This document shows, in pieces, positions 50,688 to 58,736 of a stretch of DNA of 64,000 nucleotides. The number at the start of each line of letters is the position of its first letter. The first letter of the stretch is position 1. Where the stretch lies: assembly GCA_958477305.1 (NCBI GenBank), contig CAUEFI010000006.1, positions 97,550-161,549 of the forward strand. Reading direction: 5' to 3'. The stretch is from HGM12998 sp900756495 (GTDB lineage Bacteria; Bacillota; Clostridia; Oscillospirales; Oscillospiraceae). Made by a program: the position numbers and the translations under genes. The notes below the pieces were generated by a model, which was not told where the DNA came from, did no database searches, and saw only the letters and a program-made list of their open reading frames with translations.

Positions 50688-51158
50688 TCACAGAGCCCCC
50701 GCAACGCAGTAGTAAATGGGGATTGTCATGAAGAGCATCCACCCTGGATGCCACCAGCCTGTGGTAAAGCCGAGAACCAGATAGGCAACCGTGATGATCA
50801 TCGGATAGGGAAAATGATCCATTGCCCGCTTGATCCTTCTGCGGCGCTCTCTGTTGCAGGCCTCTTCTGCCTCCTCCCAGGCCGCAGCGGTGGAAAAGAT
50901 CTGTTCCTCTTCGCTCTCCTCCGATTGTACCCGCCGTGCCTCAGCCCCGCCTTCTCTGCCGCCCAGCAGCAACTCATCCAGCGAGGTACCGTAAAGCCGG
51001 GCCAGCGCAATGATGTTGTCCGTATCGGGAGCCGACTCCGCCCGCTCCCATTTTGAAACCGCCTGACGGCTTACTCCCAGGGCTGCAGCCAGTGCCTCTT
51101 GGGAGTAACCCCTTGCCCGGCGCAGTTCCACCAGCCGGTTCGCTATTTCAAGATTCAC
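50688..51158 (-). CDS. XRE-family regulator with C-terminal membrane segment
   Basis: The 156-aa protein has an N-terminal HTH at 1-65 (LVELRRARGYSQEALAAALG, VSRQAVSKWERAESAPDTDN), which is the SinR/Xre group found in many Firmicutes. A charged linker follows, and then one or two hydrophobic helices at about residues 116-154 (MIITVAYLVLGFTTGWWHPG). It is therefore a membrane-tethered DNA-binding protein, possibly responding to the envelope. Its targets are unknown; the adjacent CorC-like gene is on the same strand upstream. Confidence 0.85.
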   Translation of the reverse strand: MNLEIANRLVELRRARGYSQEALAAALGVSRQAVSKWERAESAPDTDNIIALARLYGTSLDELLLGGREGGAEARRVQSEESEEEQIFSTAAAWEEAEEACNRERRRRIKRAMDHFPYPMIITVAYLVLGFTTGWWHPGWMLFMTIPIYYCVAGAL

Positions 51159-51256
51159 AGCTGCTCCCCCCTTTAGTTTTATTCTATCGGAAAGTTCCGT
51201 TCAGCACCACCAATTCTGATGCTCATGCCCGCAACTTTCAGTTGCGGCCCTCGGTA

Positions 51257-52525
51257 TCAGCCCATTTCCTCCTTGCGTCCGGGTAATTCCAGCACCCGAA
51301 TCTCCAGCACCCGGCGGTGATCCACCTTGTTAACCGTCACATCCAAGCCATCTGCCACAAAGTGATCGCCGGGTTCCGGAATGCGCCCAATCTGTTCCAT
51401 AACCCAGCCTGAAACCGTATTCGCATCACAATCGCCTTTGATTGAAAAAAGGTCGAACAGATCGGTAAGGTCGGCATTGCAGGAGATCAGATAGCTTCCA
51501 TCTTCCTGCTTTTTGAATTCCTCAATAACCTCATCATGCTCATCCCAAATTTCTCCCACCAGTTCCTCCACAATGTCCTCCAGAGTGACCAGGCCCTCTG
51601 TTCCGCCGTATTCATCCACCACAATGACCATATGGGCCTTCTCCCGCTGAAGGATACGAAGCAGCTCTGAAATCTTGGTATTCCCAGTAGTATAGAGTAC
51701 CGTACCAACGATGGCGGAGAGATCGTCCCTGCCATAGTAGCGCGCCGCATGCAGATCTTTCTCATGAATAACGCCTACGATATCATCAATATCCTCATGG
51801 TAGACAGGCAGGCGGGAATACCCGCTTTCAGCAAAAACTTTTGCAATCTCGTCCATTGTAGCAGTATCCTTTACGGCCACGATATCTACCCGAGGCGTCA
51901 AGATTTCATCTACTTCCAAGTCATTAAACTCAATGGCAGAGCGAATCAATTCGCTCTCGTGCTGATCCAAACCGCCCTCGTTCTCAGCCTGATCCACCAT
52001 GGTTACCAGCTCTTCCTCTGTAATCCCCTCTTCCTCCTTGTGGAAGGGCTTGCGGATCAGCCTTTTCAGTCCAGCGAACAAATAATTGACTGGTGTGAGT
52101 ACCGTCACGATAGCCCGCATAACAGGAGCCACTAGCATAGCATATCGCTCAGGGAACTCCTTTGCCAGGCTCTTGGGGCAAACTTCTCCGCAGATGAGCA
52201 CGACAATGGTCACTACAGCGGTGGAAACAACAGCGCCATTTTTCATCCCCAGGCCGACAGTAAAAAAGACAGTTCCAAGTGAAGAAGCCGACAAATTGAC
52301 AATATTGTTGCCCACCAGTATCGTAGAGAGCAGGTTGTCATAGCGGTCTACTAAATAGAGAGCCTGTGCGGCCCGCCGGTCACCTGCGTCGGCTTTGTTT
52401 TTGAGGCGAATACGGTTGAGGGATGTAAAGGCTGTTTCTGTAGCTGAAAAAAAAGCCGACAGGGCAACCAGAACAATTAAGATTGCAATCATGACAATAC
52501 TGGAACTTTCCATAAGGGAAATCAT
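51257..52525 (-). CDS. CNNM/CorC/HlyC-family membrane transporter with CBS pair
   Basis: This protein of about 422 aa has an N-terminal DUF21 (CNNM) membrane domain with three to four helices (IVMIAILIVLVALSAFFSAT with TETAFTSLNRIRLKN). It then has two CBS domains at about 205-330 and a C-terminal CorC_HlyC domain at about 345-420. Family members act in Mg2+ or Co2+ efflux or Na+-coupled Mg2+ transport. The start is uncertain: GTG 52528, ATG 52525 and ATG 52513 are all in frame, and none is ideally spaced from GGAG. The leader contains a stable stem-loop. Confidence 0.9.
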   Translation of the reverse strand: MISLMESSSIVMIAILIVLVALSAFFSATETAFTSLNRIRLKNKADAGDRRAAQALYLVDRYDNLLSTILVGNNIVNLSASSLGTVFFTVGLGMKNGAVVSTAVVTIVVLICGEVCPKSLAKEFPERYAMLVAPVMRAIVTVLTPVNYLFAGLKRLIRKPFHKEEEGITEEELVTMVDQAENEGGLDQHESELIRSAIEFNDLEVDEILTPRVDIVAVKDTATMDEIAKVFAESGYSRLPVYHEDIDDIVGVIHEKDLHAARYYGRDDLSAIVGTVLYTTGNTKISELLRILQREKAHMVIVVDEYGGTEGLVTLEDIVEELVGEIWDEHDEVIEEFKKQEDGSYLISCNADLTDLFDLFSIKGDCDANTVSGWVMEQIGRIPEPGDHFVADGLDVTVNKVDHRRVLEIRVLELPGRKEEMG

Positions 52526-52528
52526 CAC

Positions 52529-52702
52529 TCCAAGTTAAGTAATTTTGTGTACGAAAGGACAGCCTTATCCCTCTCGGTTAAGGCTGTCCTCTTCCACTTT
52601 CGGCTATATGATTACTTGGCGGAGGTTCGTCCACGCGGGCTCACCGTCTCCTTCTGGCTGGTGTTTGACATATAATATATCATAACTGAATCCAAAGTGC
52701 AA
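52529..52702 (-). promoter_or_regulatory. Promoter and structured leader of the CorC/HlyC gene
   Basis: On the minus strand TTGCAC (52702-52697) and extended TGATATATT (core 52679-52674) are 17 bp apart. The resulting leader of about 145 nt contains a 12-bp perfect stem AGGACAGCCTTA/TAAGGCTGTCCT (52591-52556) just before the start region. It matches no metal riboswitch that I recognise. Confidence 0.45.
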
Positions 52703-52704
52703 GG

Positions 52705-52890
52705 ATGAGATATCATGATTTCCCCATCAAAAAGTCAAACATTAAGTGCGAGCACTGCGGCCACTGGACGGGCTGGCAGACCAGTAAGTGCATCTTGAGC
52801 GGTCTGGACAAGAACTACTGGAATCGTTGCAGGGAGTTTGCTGGGCAAACCACCACATGGGCTGCTCGACAAAGTTCAACAAGTGGTTAG
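52705..52890 (+). pseudogene. Small zinc-ribbon-like ORF, probably degenerate
   Basis: ATG 52705 behind AAGGATG opens 61 codons with IKCEHCGHWTG, SKCILSG and NYWNRCREF, spaced like a four-Cys metal site. The sequence loses character after REF. Another frame from about 52840 continues plausibly (MGCSTKFNKWLEKRRLKQGP) to a stop near 52948. This suggests a frameshift in a formerly longer small gene. 52890-53063 otherwise shows nothing. No function is assigned. Confidence 0.4.
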
Positions 52891-53063
52891 AGAAGCGAAG
52901 GCTGAAGCAAGGCCCATGGAAGGAACTTGCCCAAATGAGCACCCTTTAGGCTGGTCCGTAGCCCTGGAGGATGCTGTACGTGCTGAGTGACACAGACCTC
53001 AGCGAGTCAGAAAGCAGAAATATGGCAAAGTGCACAATATACAAAAAGAGCAAGAGCTATATA

Positions 53064-53092
53064 TTGACTTATACATTAATATTAGATAAAAT
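53064..53092 (+). promoter_or_regulatory. Promoter of the M56-like/secreted-protein unit
   Basis: TTGACT (53064-53069) and TAAAAT (53087-53092) are 17 bp apart in conspicuously AT-rich DNA, about 110 bp before the start. Confidence 0.6.
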
Positions 53093-53200
53093 ACTATATG
53101 GAAAGCATTGCCACTACTTTTAAATTGAAAGAATAGGGTGGTTCCAATGTTCTAGCCAATTTAGATTTTGACCGAAAGCCGGACATGGGGGCAATGCAGC

Positions 53201-54295
53201 ATGTTTTTGATTCTTTCTCTTACGGTTTCCGGCTCTGTTTTGACGCTGGTTATTCTGTTGCTGCGTCACTTTTTTTCAAGGCGTCACATCGGCATTGCGC
53301 AGTGGGTGTGGCTCATTGTGCTGTTGCGCCTGTGCATTCCCCTCCCGGGGCCGGTCAATCTCGTGGGCGGCTATTTTCAGCACCTTCAGGCCGCGGCCTG
53401 TGAGAACTACAACCAGGCTGAGGTGGACTGGATCATTCAGGATGGCAAACCGGTCGTTATGGAACGGATTACGGCATTTAGTGAATCACTTTCGGAAGAG
53501 GAGCTGCGGGCTCCGTATGGAACAGTAGACTCCGGTGCGGCGCTCAGACTGCCGATTCCCTTCTCGTTGCGCGTGAGGAATCCAAACACGTGGTTCGCCG
53601 TTTGGGCGGTCGGGAGCGCGGTTTGCCTGGTCTGGTCCCTCTTCCACTATCGCGGGAGACCGCTTCGCTTCAAGTGGTTTACAGCGGTCGTGTTGAGCCT
53701 CCATTGGTTTAATCCGCTGATGCTGTGCATCCGAAAGGCGCTGGAGACGCCGGAGCCCGGACAGTCTTTGAAGGCGAATCGTGCCGTTACGGCGATTCTG
53801 CTTCCGGGACTGGCGGTTCTGGGGCTTGCGCTTGGCGCAGTGCCCGGAGGGGCCGGATTGGACTCGTTTTGGGGCGCGGATCGATATGTGCTTCAGATAG
53901 GTGCGGACGCCGCCACCGGTAAATCCGACTTTGATTCGTTCCTGGCAAAAACAGAACGTCAAACTACCGCCTCAATTCGGATTATTACATACATTCCGAA
54001 GGACCAGTTTATGGACGCTTGCATCTATACTCAGGATGTCTATTACGACGGCCATCTCTTTCATTGGTCCGAAGTTGGCACCGGTCAAGACCCAACTAAG
54101 TGGTCAGACCAGTTTCGTTATCTTATCAGGGAAGAAGATCCCGCCCCGGAAGGCAGCCCCGTCCAATCGTCAGTGCATTTTTTGCTCGTAGATGATCCTT
54201 CTGTCAAATGGGAAGATATATGGCGGCAGAGCTTCATCAGGGCCGACGAGCCCATCAAATTCAGTAGATTTCTCACTGATATGATCTACAGATAA
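53201..54295 (+). CDS. M56/BlaR1-like membrane protein without the metalloprotease motif
   Basis: The 364-aa product starts like M56 peptidases with two N-terminal helices (FLILSLTVSGSVLTLVILLL; IAQWVWLIVLLRLCIPLPG). It later shows the family's VVLSLHWFNPLMLCIRKALE segment. The stretch between, which should hold the HExxH zinc motif, is reduced to SLFHYRGRPLRFKWFTA, and the downstream DxExxCD region is also absent. It is therefore protease-dead or decayed. Residues 230-364 form an extracytoplasmic domain. ATG 53201 is preferred to TTG 53168, but the ribosome-binding site is weak. No BlaI-type repressor is adjacent. The next gene is cotranscribed. Confidence 0.6.
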   Translation: MFLILSLTVSGSVLTLVILLLRHFFSRRHIGIAQWVWLIVLLRLCIPLPGPVNLVGGYFQHLQAAACENYNQAEVDWIIQDGKPVVMERITAFSESLSEEELRAPYGTVDSGAALRLPIPFSLRVRNPNTWFAVWAVGSAVCLVWSLFHYRGRPLRFKWFTAVVLSLHWFNPLMLCIRKALETPEPGQSLKANRAVTAILLPGLAVLGLALGAVPGGAGLDSFWGADRYVLQIGADAATGKSDFDSFLAKTERQTTASIRIITYIPKDQFMDACIYTQDVYYDGHLFHWSEVGTGQDPTKWSDQFRYLIREEDPAPEGSPVQSSVHFLLVDDPSVKWEDIWRQSFIRADEPIKFSRFLTDMIYR

Positions 54296-54325
54296 GCCTC
54301 TTTTAGAGGTTAGGAGGAGATAAAA

Positions 54326-55273
54326 GTGAAACAAAAAAGCAAGCTGTTGGCAGCGCTGCTCGCATGCTCTCTGTGCCTTTGCTCGTTCACTCTTGCGTCT
54401 GGCCCCCAAGAGACCCAGGACAATACCCAACAGATCAGTACCGCTTATACATTTCAAGTTGTGCCTGGAACAACGGCTTGGAATGCAATGGAAGATTCAA
54501 GGGAGAAGGTCGCGGCCTGCTATATTCCGCAGCAGATCATTGAAAACATGACTACGGAAGCTCTGCTGGAAACTGTATTGGATTATCCGCTGCTGATTGA
54601 TATTTTTGCCTATGATACGACTAATATGGGAATTGAGTTGGCCTCCACCTATTTGCCCGGAATCCCGGAACTGCTCTCCAGGGAGGACGCGCTGGAAGTG
54701 CTGGGTAAATATATCGAAGATTATCCAGGCCAGAGTTCGGATATAAAATACCAATACTGTAAAGCGTTTGTCCGTTATCTTCTCCCGGCGCCACTGATTG
54801 CACCTAGGTATATCACTTACTCCGTCAAAACACCAAATAACTCTACTGTGTATGTCTATTCGTTTACAGGGTGGGAAGACTATAGATTATACTCGACTAA
54901 TACCGAGGCAGATGTGCAAAAGCAGCAACGAGAATTTATTGACCGCTACAATCCTACCTTGCTGCGTCAGTATACTTATAAATATAACTGCCATTCTTAC
55001 GCATGGTATTCCCAAAACACAAGCAATAGCTATTGGATGGAGGACCCCTATGCTTATATGACAGACGGCAGCTATTCCTATGGAAGCGCCTCTGTCGGAG
55101 CAAGAATCGTATATAAAGAAGGTTCAACCACCATTCATTCCGGAATTGTAACGTCAAAAGCATCAACCTATCCGACGATTACTTCCAAGTGGGGGGCCTC
55201 GGGACTCTTTTCACACGCGAGCAATAATTGCCCTTACTATAACGCAGCTACAGCGTGTACCTATTATAACTGA
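54326..55273 (+). CDS. Secreted papain/NlpC-like putative cysteine hydrolase
   Basis: The 315-aa precursor begins at GTG 54326 behind AGGAGG and has a signal peptide (KLLAALLACSLCLCSFTLAS). The C-terminal domain reads YKYNCHSYAWYSQNTSNSYW, then DPYAYMTDGSYSYG, HSGIVTSKASTYPTITSKWG and FSHASNNCPYY. The Cys in NCHSYAW and the His in HSGIV are placed like the catalytic pair of NlpC/P60- or CHAP-type amidases. Wall-peptide cleavage is a reasonable inference, not shown. The N-terminal 180 residues are not recognised. It lies 30 bp after the M56-like gene, and codon use is more AT-rich than in flanking genes, suggesting transfer. Confidence 0.6.
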   Translation: MKQKSKLLAALLACSLCLCSFTLASGPQETQDNTQQISTAYTFQVVPGTTAWNAMEDSREKVAACYIPQQIIENMTTEALLETVLDYPLLIDIFAYDTTNMGIELASTYLPGIPELLSREDALEVLGKYIEDYPGQSSDIKYQYCKAFVRYLLPAPLIAPRYITYSVKTPNNSTVYVYSFTGWEDYRLYSTNTEADVQKQQREFIDRYNPTLLRQYTYKYNCHSYAWYSQNTSNSYWMEDPYAYMTDGSYSYGSASVGARIVYKEGSTTIHSGIVTSKASTYPTITSKWGASGLFSHASNNCPYYNAATACTYYN

Positions 55274-55301
55274 TTTATAAGCACTGCCCCATGTTTATCA
55301 T

Positions 55302-55340
55302 GAGCGCCGCAGCCGGGTTTCCTGGCTGCGGCGCTCTCTT
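55302..55340 (+). terminator. Intrinsic terminator after the secreted hydrolase gene
   Basis: GAGCGCCGCAGCC with its complement makes a 13-bp stem with an 8-nt loop, followed by TCTTAATG. Confidence 0.7.
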
Positions 55341-55474
55341 AATGAAAAGAGGCTTGCATCTTGGGGGCGGCTATGGTAACATAATGGCGATAGGACAACA
55401 AAATATGGTATCTACGGCACATTCTCGTGCTACTAAAGATTGCTTTGGTGGCGGGCGTAGTGTGCGTAAACGAG

Positions 55475-55505
55475 GGTCACCGGCAATCTGCCGGTGACCT
55501 TTTTT
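55475..55505 (+). terminator. Strong intrinsic terminator in the 55274-55592 gap
   Basis: GGTCACCGGCA atc TGCCGGTGACC is followed by TTTTTT. No convincing gene precedes it (55341-55474 is unassigned), so it may end a lost gene or an untranslated RNA. Confidence 0.75.
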
Positions 55506-55592
55506 GCTGTTCTGTATCGCCTGTCCGGGCCGGGTACGCCTCCGCCCGGCCCGGCAGAAGCGGGCTTTTGAAACTGCCGTTGGAGGGACACT

Positions 55593-55796
55593 ATGCTGAA
55601 ATTGGACAAGGACGCCATTGCCGCCATCGAGGAAATTTTACACGCGGGCGCCACAGCCGAGATTAAGGTGGTCCGGGGGCGGGTGCATGTGGTGGAGCTC
55701 CGGCGCAAACTGCGGCATCCCCAGGAGAGGGTACCGTCAAGAGTTATGCGCAAAATAGTTTGCAGACTCCGGCCAAATGAGGTCAGCCGGCAATAG
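55593..55796 (+). CDS. Small ORF cut by the IS256-family element
   Basis: ATG 55593 follows GGAGGG. The first 45 codons (MLKLDKDAIAAIEEILHAGA ... VHVVELRRKLRHP) look genuine. They resemble small proteins of phages and integrative elements with an EIKVVRGRVHVVEL-type strand pair. The rest, from about 55730, reads into the presumed left end of the insertion sequence, so the natural C-terminus is lost. Function unknown. Confidence 0.5.
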   Translation: MLKLDKDAIAAIEEILHAGATAEIKVVRGRVHVVELRRKLRHPQERVPSRVMRKIVCRLRPNEVSRQ

Positions 55797-57067
55797 AGAC
55801 GTCCTCAAAAGCCGTCTCTAAGTGCTTCATATTCATGTACTTTTTGTTGCCCCACTGAGTGCCGGCCACATGGCGCAGCCGGGCACAAACCAGCATCAGG
55901 GCGGAGTTGCCGTCCGGGAATGTCCCCACCACACGTGTACGGCGGCGGATCTCCCGGTTGAGTCGCTCAATCACATTGTTGGTGCGGATCCGCGTCCAAT
56001 GCTCATAGGGAAAATCGCAGTAGGTCAAAGTTTCATCAATGCTGTCCTCCACCTTCTTGGCGGCCTCCTTCAGCTTCATAGAGCACAGTTGCTCCACCAC
56101 GGCTCTTGCTTTCTCCCGGGCGGCTTTTTTGCTTTCCTGGGCGTGGATTGCCTTGAGCATCTTTGCCACCAGCTTCACCTTGGAGCGAGGCGTTACAGAG
56201 AACACATTGCGGTAAAAGTGGACGGTACAGCGCTGGTACTTGGCTTCGGGGAATACTTCTCCCACAGCCTCCAGCATACCAAGGCACTTGTCGCCAACCA
56301 CCAGTTTAACCCCATCCATGCCACGGCCACGCAGCCACTGGAAGAAGCTGACCCAGCTGGACTTGTCCTCCTTCATGCCCTCGGCGGCACCTAAAACCTC
56401 ACGGTATCCGTCCTCATTCACCGCAATCGCCACCAAAATTGCTACATTTTCAAACTCTCCGCCCCAGTTGCGGCACAGGTAGATCCCATCCACATAGACA
56501 TACGGATAGCGCCCACCTTGCAGAGGGCGGTTCCGCCAATCCTCGATGTGGACATACGCTTTCTTGTTCAGCTCACTGATAGTGGATGGAGATACTTTAC
56601 TGCCCCAAAGCGCTTCTGTGATGTCCTCCACACGCCGGACGGATACACCTGCCAGGTACATCTCAATGAGGGCTTCTTCCACACTGCTCTCCCGACAGCG
56701 ATACCGCTCAATGATAGCGGTCTCAAAGGAGATCCCTTTGAGTTTTGGTACCTTCAGGGTAACTTCCCCGGAAGTGGTGGTAAGGTTGCGGCTGTAGTGG
56801 CCGCTACGATAACCCTGCCGCTGCTCATTGCGCTCGTACCGGGCCGCCTGGGTCAGTTTCTCTGCCTCGGCCTCCAGCAACTCGTTGAGGGTTTCTTCTA
56901 CACTGCCCCGCACAAGTTCCTTGAGCTGGCCCTTGATAACTTCTTCGTTTAGCTGTACAATCTTCTCGGACATGGTTTGTAGTCTCCTTTCGAATGTTTG
57001 TGTCGCAACTTCATTCTACCAGAGATTTGCAAATCATGTCTTTTTATTTTGCGAAACTTATTATACC
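55730..57067 (-). mobile_element. IS256-family insertion sequence
   Basis: The element is defined by its transposase gene. Suggested ends share GGTA and a GCGCAAAATA/TCGCAAAATA box: GGTACCGTCAAGAGTTATGC from 55730, and the complement GGTATAATAAGTTTCGCAAA from 57067. No clear 8-bp target duplication is visible, so the boundaries are tentative. Confidence 0.6.
55783..56973 (-). CDS. IS256-family transposase (Mutator type)
   Basis: The 396-aa DDE transposase appears intact. It begins MSEKIVQLNEEVIKGQLKEL. It contains YPYVYVDGIYLC with the first Asp, GVKLVVGDKCLGMLEAV with the second Asp, and the family signature KYQRCTVHFYRNVFS. The C-terminal NNVIERLNREIRRRTRVVGTFPD holds the catalytic Glu and the R-rich region. 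The start is ATG 56973; the AAAGGAG site upstream is well spaced. Confidence 0.93.
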   Translation of the reverse strand: MSEKIVQLNEEVIKGQLKELVRGSVEETLNELLEAEAEKLTQAARYERNEQRQGYRSGHYSRNLTTTSGEVTLKVPKLKGISFETAIIERYRCRESSVEEALIEMYLAGVSVRRVEDITEALWGSKVSPSTISELNKKAYVHIEDWRNRPLQGGRYPYVYVDGIYLCRNWGGEFENVAILVAIAVNEDGYREVLGAAEGMKEDKSSWVSFFQWLRGRGMDGVKLVVGDKCLGMLEAVGEVFPEAKYQRCTVHFYRNVFSVTPRSKVKLVAKMLKAIHAQESKKAAREKARAVVEQLCSMKLKEAAKKVEDSIDETLTYCDFPYEHWTRIRTNNVIERLNREIRRRTRVVGTFPDGNSALMLVCARLRHVAGTQWGNKKYMNMKHLETAFEDVSIAG

Positions 57068-57132
57068 TTATCCTTTCTCTTGCTCTTGCCAGAGAAAAAT
57101 TTTTCAAAACCTCAGGGCTTTTTCTACCGGCA

Positions 57133-57182
57133 GGTAAAGGGAGCCCCCGATCCGCCGCGGCGGATCGGGGGCTCCCTTTACC
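57133..57182. terminator. 50-bp perfect palindrome ending the ribosomal-protein cluster
   Basis: Bases 57133-57157 and 57158-57182 are exact complements (25-bp arms, no loop), starting GGTAAAGGGAGCCCCCGATC. It lies 10 bp after the rplQ stop. On the minus strand it is followed by TGCCGGTAGAAAAAG, with no good U-tract. Confidence 0.75.
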
Positions 57183-57191
57183 ACATATATT

Positions 57192-57533
57192 TTATACCAG
57201 CTGCACAATAGCCATTTCGGCAGCATCACCGCGGCGGGGTCCGATGCGGACCACACGGGTGTAGCCCCCCTCACGGGTCGCGTATTTGGGGCCAATCGTA
57301 TCGAACAGCTTTTTAGCTACGTCTTCCTTGGTGAGGAAGCTCAAGGCCTGGCGGTAAGAGGCCAGATTGTTCTTTTTCGCCAGGGTAATCATCTTCTCGG
57401 CCAGAGGGGCAACCTCCTTGGCACGGGTAACAGTGGTCTTGATCTGACCGTTTTCCAGAAGATAGGTTGTCATAGCCCGCAGCATGGCCATGCGCTGATC
57501 TGTGGGCTTGCCCAGCTTACGATGTGAAGGCAT
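57192..57533 (-). CDS. rplQ: 50S ribosomal protein L17
   Basis: This 113-aa large-subunit protein lies near the exit tunnel. It begins MPSHRKLGKPTDQRMAMLRA and contains ITLAKKNNLASYRQ and GGYTRVVRIGPRRGDAAEMA. ATG 57533 lies nine bases after AAGGAG and is preferred over a codon three residues upstream. It is the last gene of the rpsM-rpsK-rpsD-rpoA-rplQ series. Confidence 0.96.
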   Translation of the reverse strand: MPSHRKLGKPTDQRMAMLRAMTTYLLENGQIKTTVTRAKEVAPLAEKMITLAKKNNLASYRQALSFLTKEDVAKKLFDTIGPKYATREGGYTRVVRIGPRRGDAAEMAIVQLV

Positions 57534-57669
57534 GTGGGTCAACTCCTTACTCGGATCTCGCCCGGCGAAATCCGCTCTTAAATTCGTCCGAATGGGAATG
57601 TTCCCACTGGGAAGGGCGCGGTAAGGGTCCGGGAGGGGACGTTACATGCCCCCGAACCACCCTTCCCGA

Positions 57670-58617
57670 TTAGTTCTCGTCGCTGGCCAGGGACAGTCCC
57701 ATCATAGCCAGCTTGTTGATAACTTCTTCCAGGGACTTGCGGCCCAGGTTGCGCACCTTCATCATCTCGTCCTCAGTCTTGGAAATCAAATCCTCGACGG
57801 TATTGATGTTGGCACGCTTGAGGCAGTTGAAGGAGCGAACCGAGAGATCCAACTCCTCAATCGTCAGCTCCAGCACCTTGTCGCGCTGAGCCTCCGCCTT
57901 CTCTACCACGGTAGCCTTAGAGCCCATGGTCTCACTCAGGTCAGTAAAGAGAACGAAATGGTCACAGAGAATGCGGGCTCCCAGGCTCACAGCATCCCGG
58001 GCGGTAATGGTCCCGTTGGTCCACACCTCCAGGGTCAGCTTGTCGAAGTCGGTTAGATCGCGCACACGGGTATTTTCCACCGTATAGTTGACCTTCCGCA
58101 CTGGCGTATAAATAGAGTCCACCGGAATGACACCAATGATGGTTTGGGCCGGCTTATTCCGGTCTGCAGTGACATAACCCCGACCATGAGACAGCGTCAG
58201 TTCCATATTAAGACTGGCGTCGGGGCCCAAGGTGGCAATGTGCAGGTCGGGATTGAGAATCTCTACCTCGCCATCCGCCTTAATATCCCCAGCCGTAACT
58301 TCACACTCACCGCTCGCCTCAATATAGACTGTCTTCACGCCCTCGCTATGGAGTTTGGCGATGATGCTCTTTACATTGAGCACAATCTCCGTCACATCCT
58401 CTTTGATACCGGGAATTGTGCTGAACTCATGCTGCACACCGGCAATCTTAATGGACGTAACCGCAGTTCCAGGCAGAGAAGAGAGCAGGATCCGACGCAG
58501 AGAATTGCCCAGAGTGGTGCCGTAGCCCCGTTCCAGGGGCTCGACGACATATTTACCGTAGGAGCCGTCACCAGGATTCTCTACACATTCGATGCGCGGC
58601 TTCTCGATTTCTACCAT
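57670..58617 (-). CDS. rpoA: DNA-directed RNA polymerase alpha subunit
   Basis: This 315-aa core polymerase subunit has the N-terminal assembly domain (ERGYGTTLGNSLRRILLSSLPG) and linker. The C-terminal domain (LSVRSFNCLKRANINTVEDL, KVRNLGRKSLEEVINKL) contacts UP elements and activators. The order rpsD-rpoA-rplQ is standard. The start is ATG 58617 behind AAAAGGAGGG. Confidence 0.97.
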   Translation of the reverse strand: MVEIEKPRIECVENPGDGSYGKYVVEPLERGYGTTLGNSLRRILLSSLPGTAVTSIKIAGVQHEFSTIPGIKEDVTEIVLNVKSIIAKLHSEGVKTVYIEASGECEVTAGDIKADGEVEILNPDLHIATLGPDASLNMELTLSHGRGYVTADRNKPAQTIIGVIPVDSIYTPVRKVNYTVENTRVRDLTDFDKLTLEVWTNGTITARDAVSLGARILCDHFVLFTDLSETMGSKATVVEKAEAQRDKVLELTIEELDLSVRSFNCLKRANINTVEDLISKTEDEMMKVRNLGRKSLEEVINKLAMMGLSLASDEN

Positions 58618-58736
58618 GTGTTACCCTCCTTTTCGCGGCGGCGGGCACTGGATACCCTCCGCCTTTACAGCTCACCAATAATCGAGGGTACAGGGGACGT
58701 GGTGTGCGCTCAGATACGCCACGCCCCCCAAAGACT

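Noticed and set aside
49162..50754. 530-codon minus-strand frame opposite eno
   Set aside because: It is the shadow of a highly biased enolase gene; the low-complexity translation shows no motif.
55722..57075. 8-bp target-site duplication for the IS256 element
   Set aside because: Bases flanking the proposed ends do not match, and shifting the ends a few bases does not produce a duplicate.
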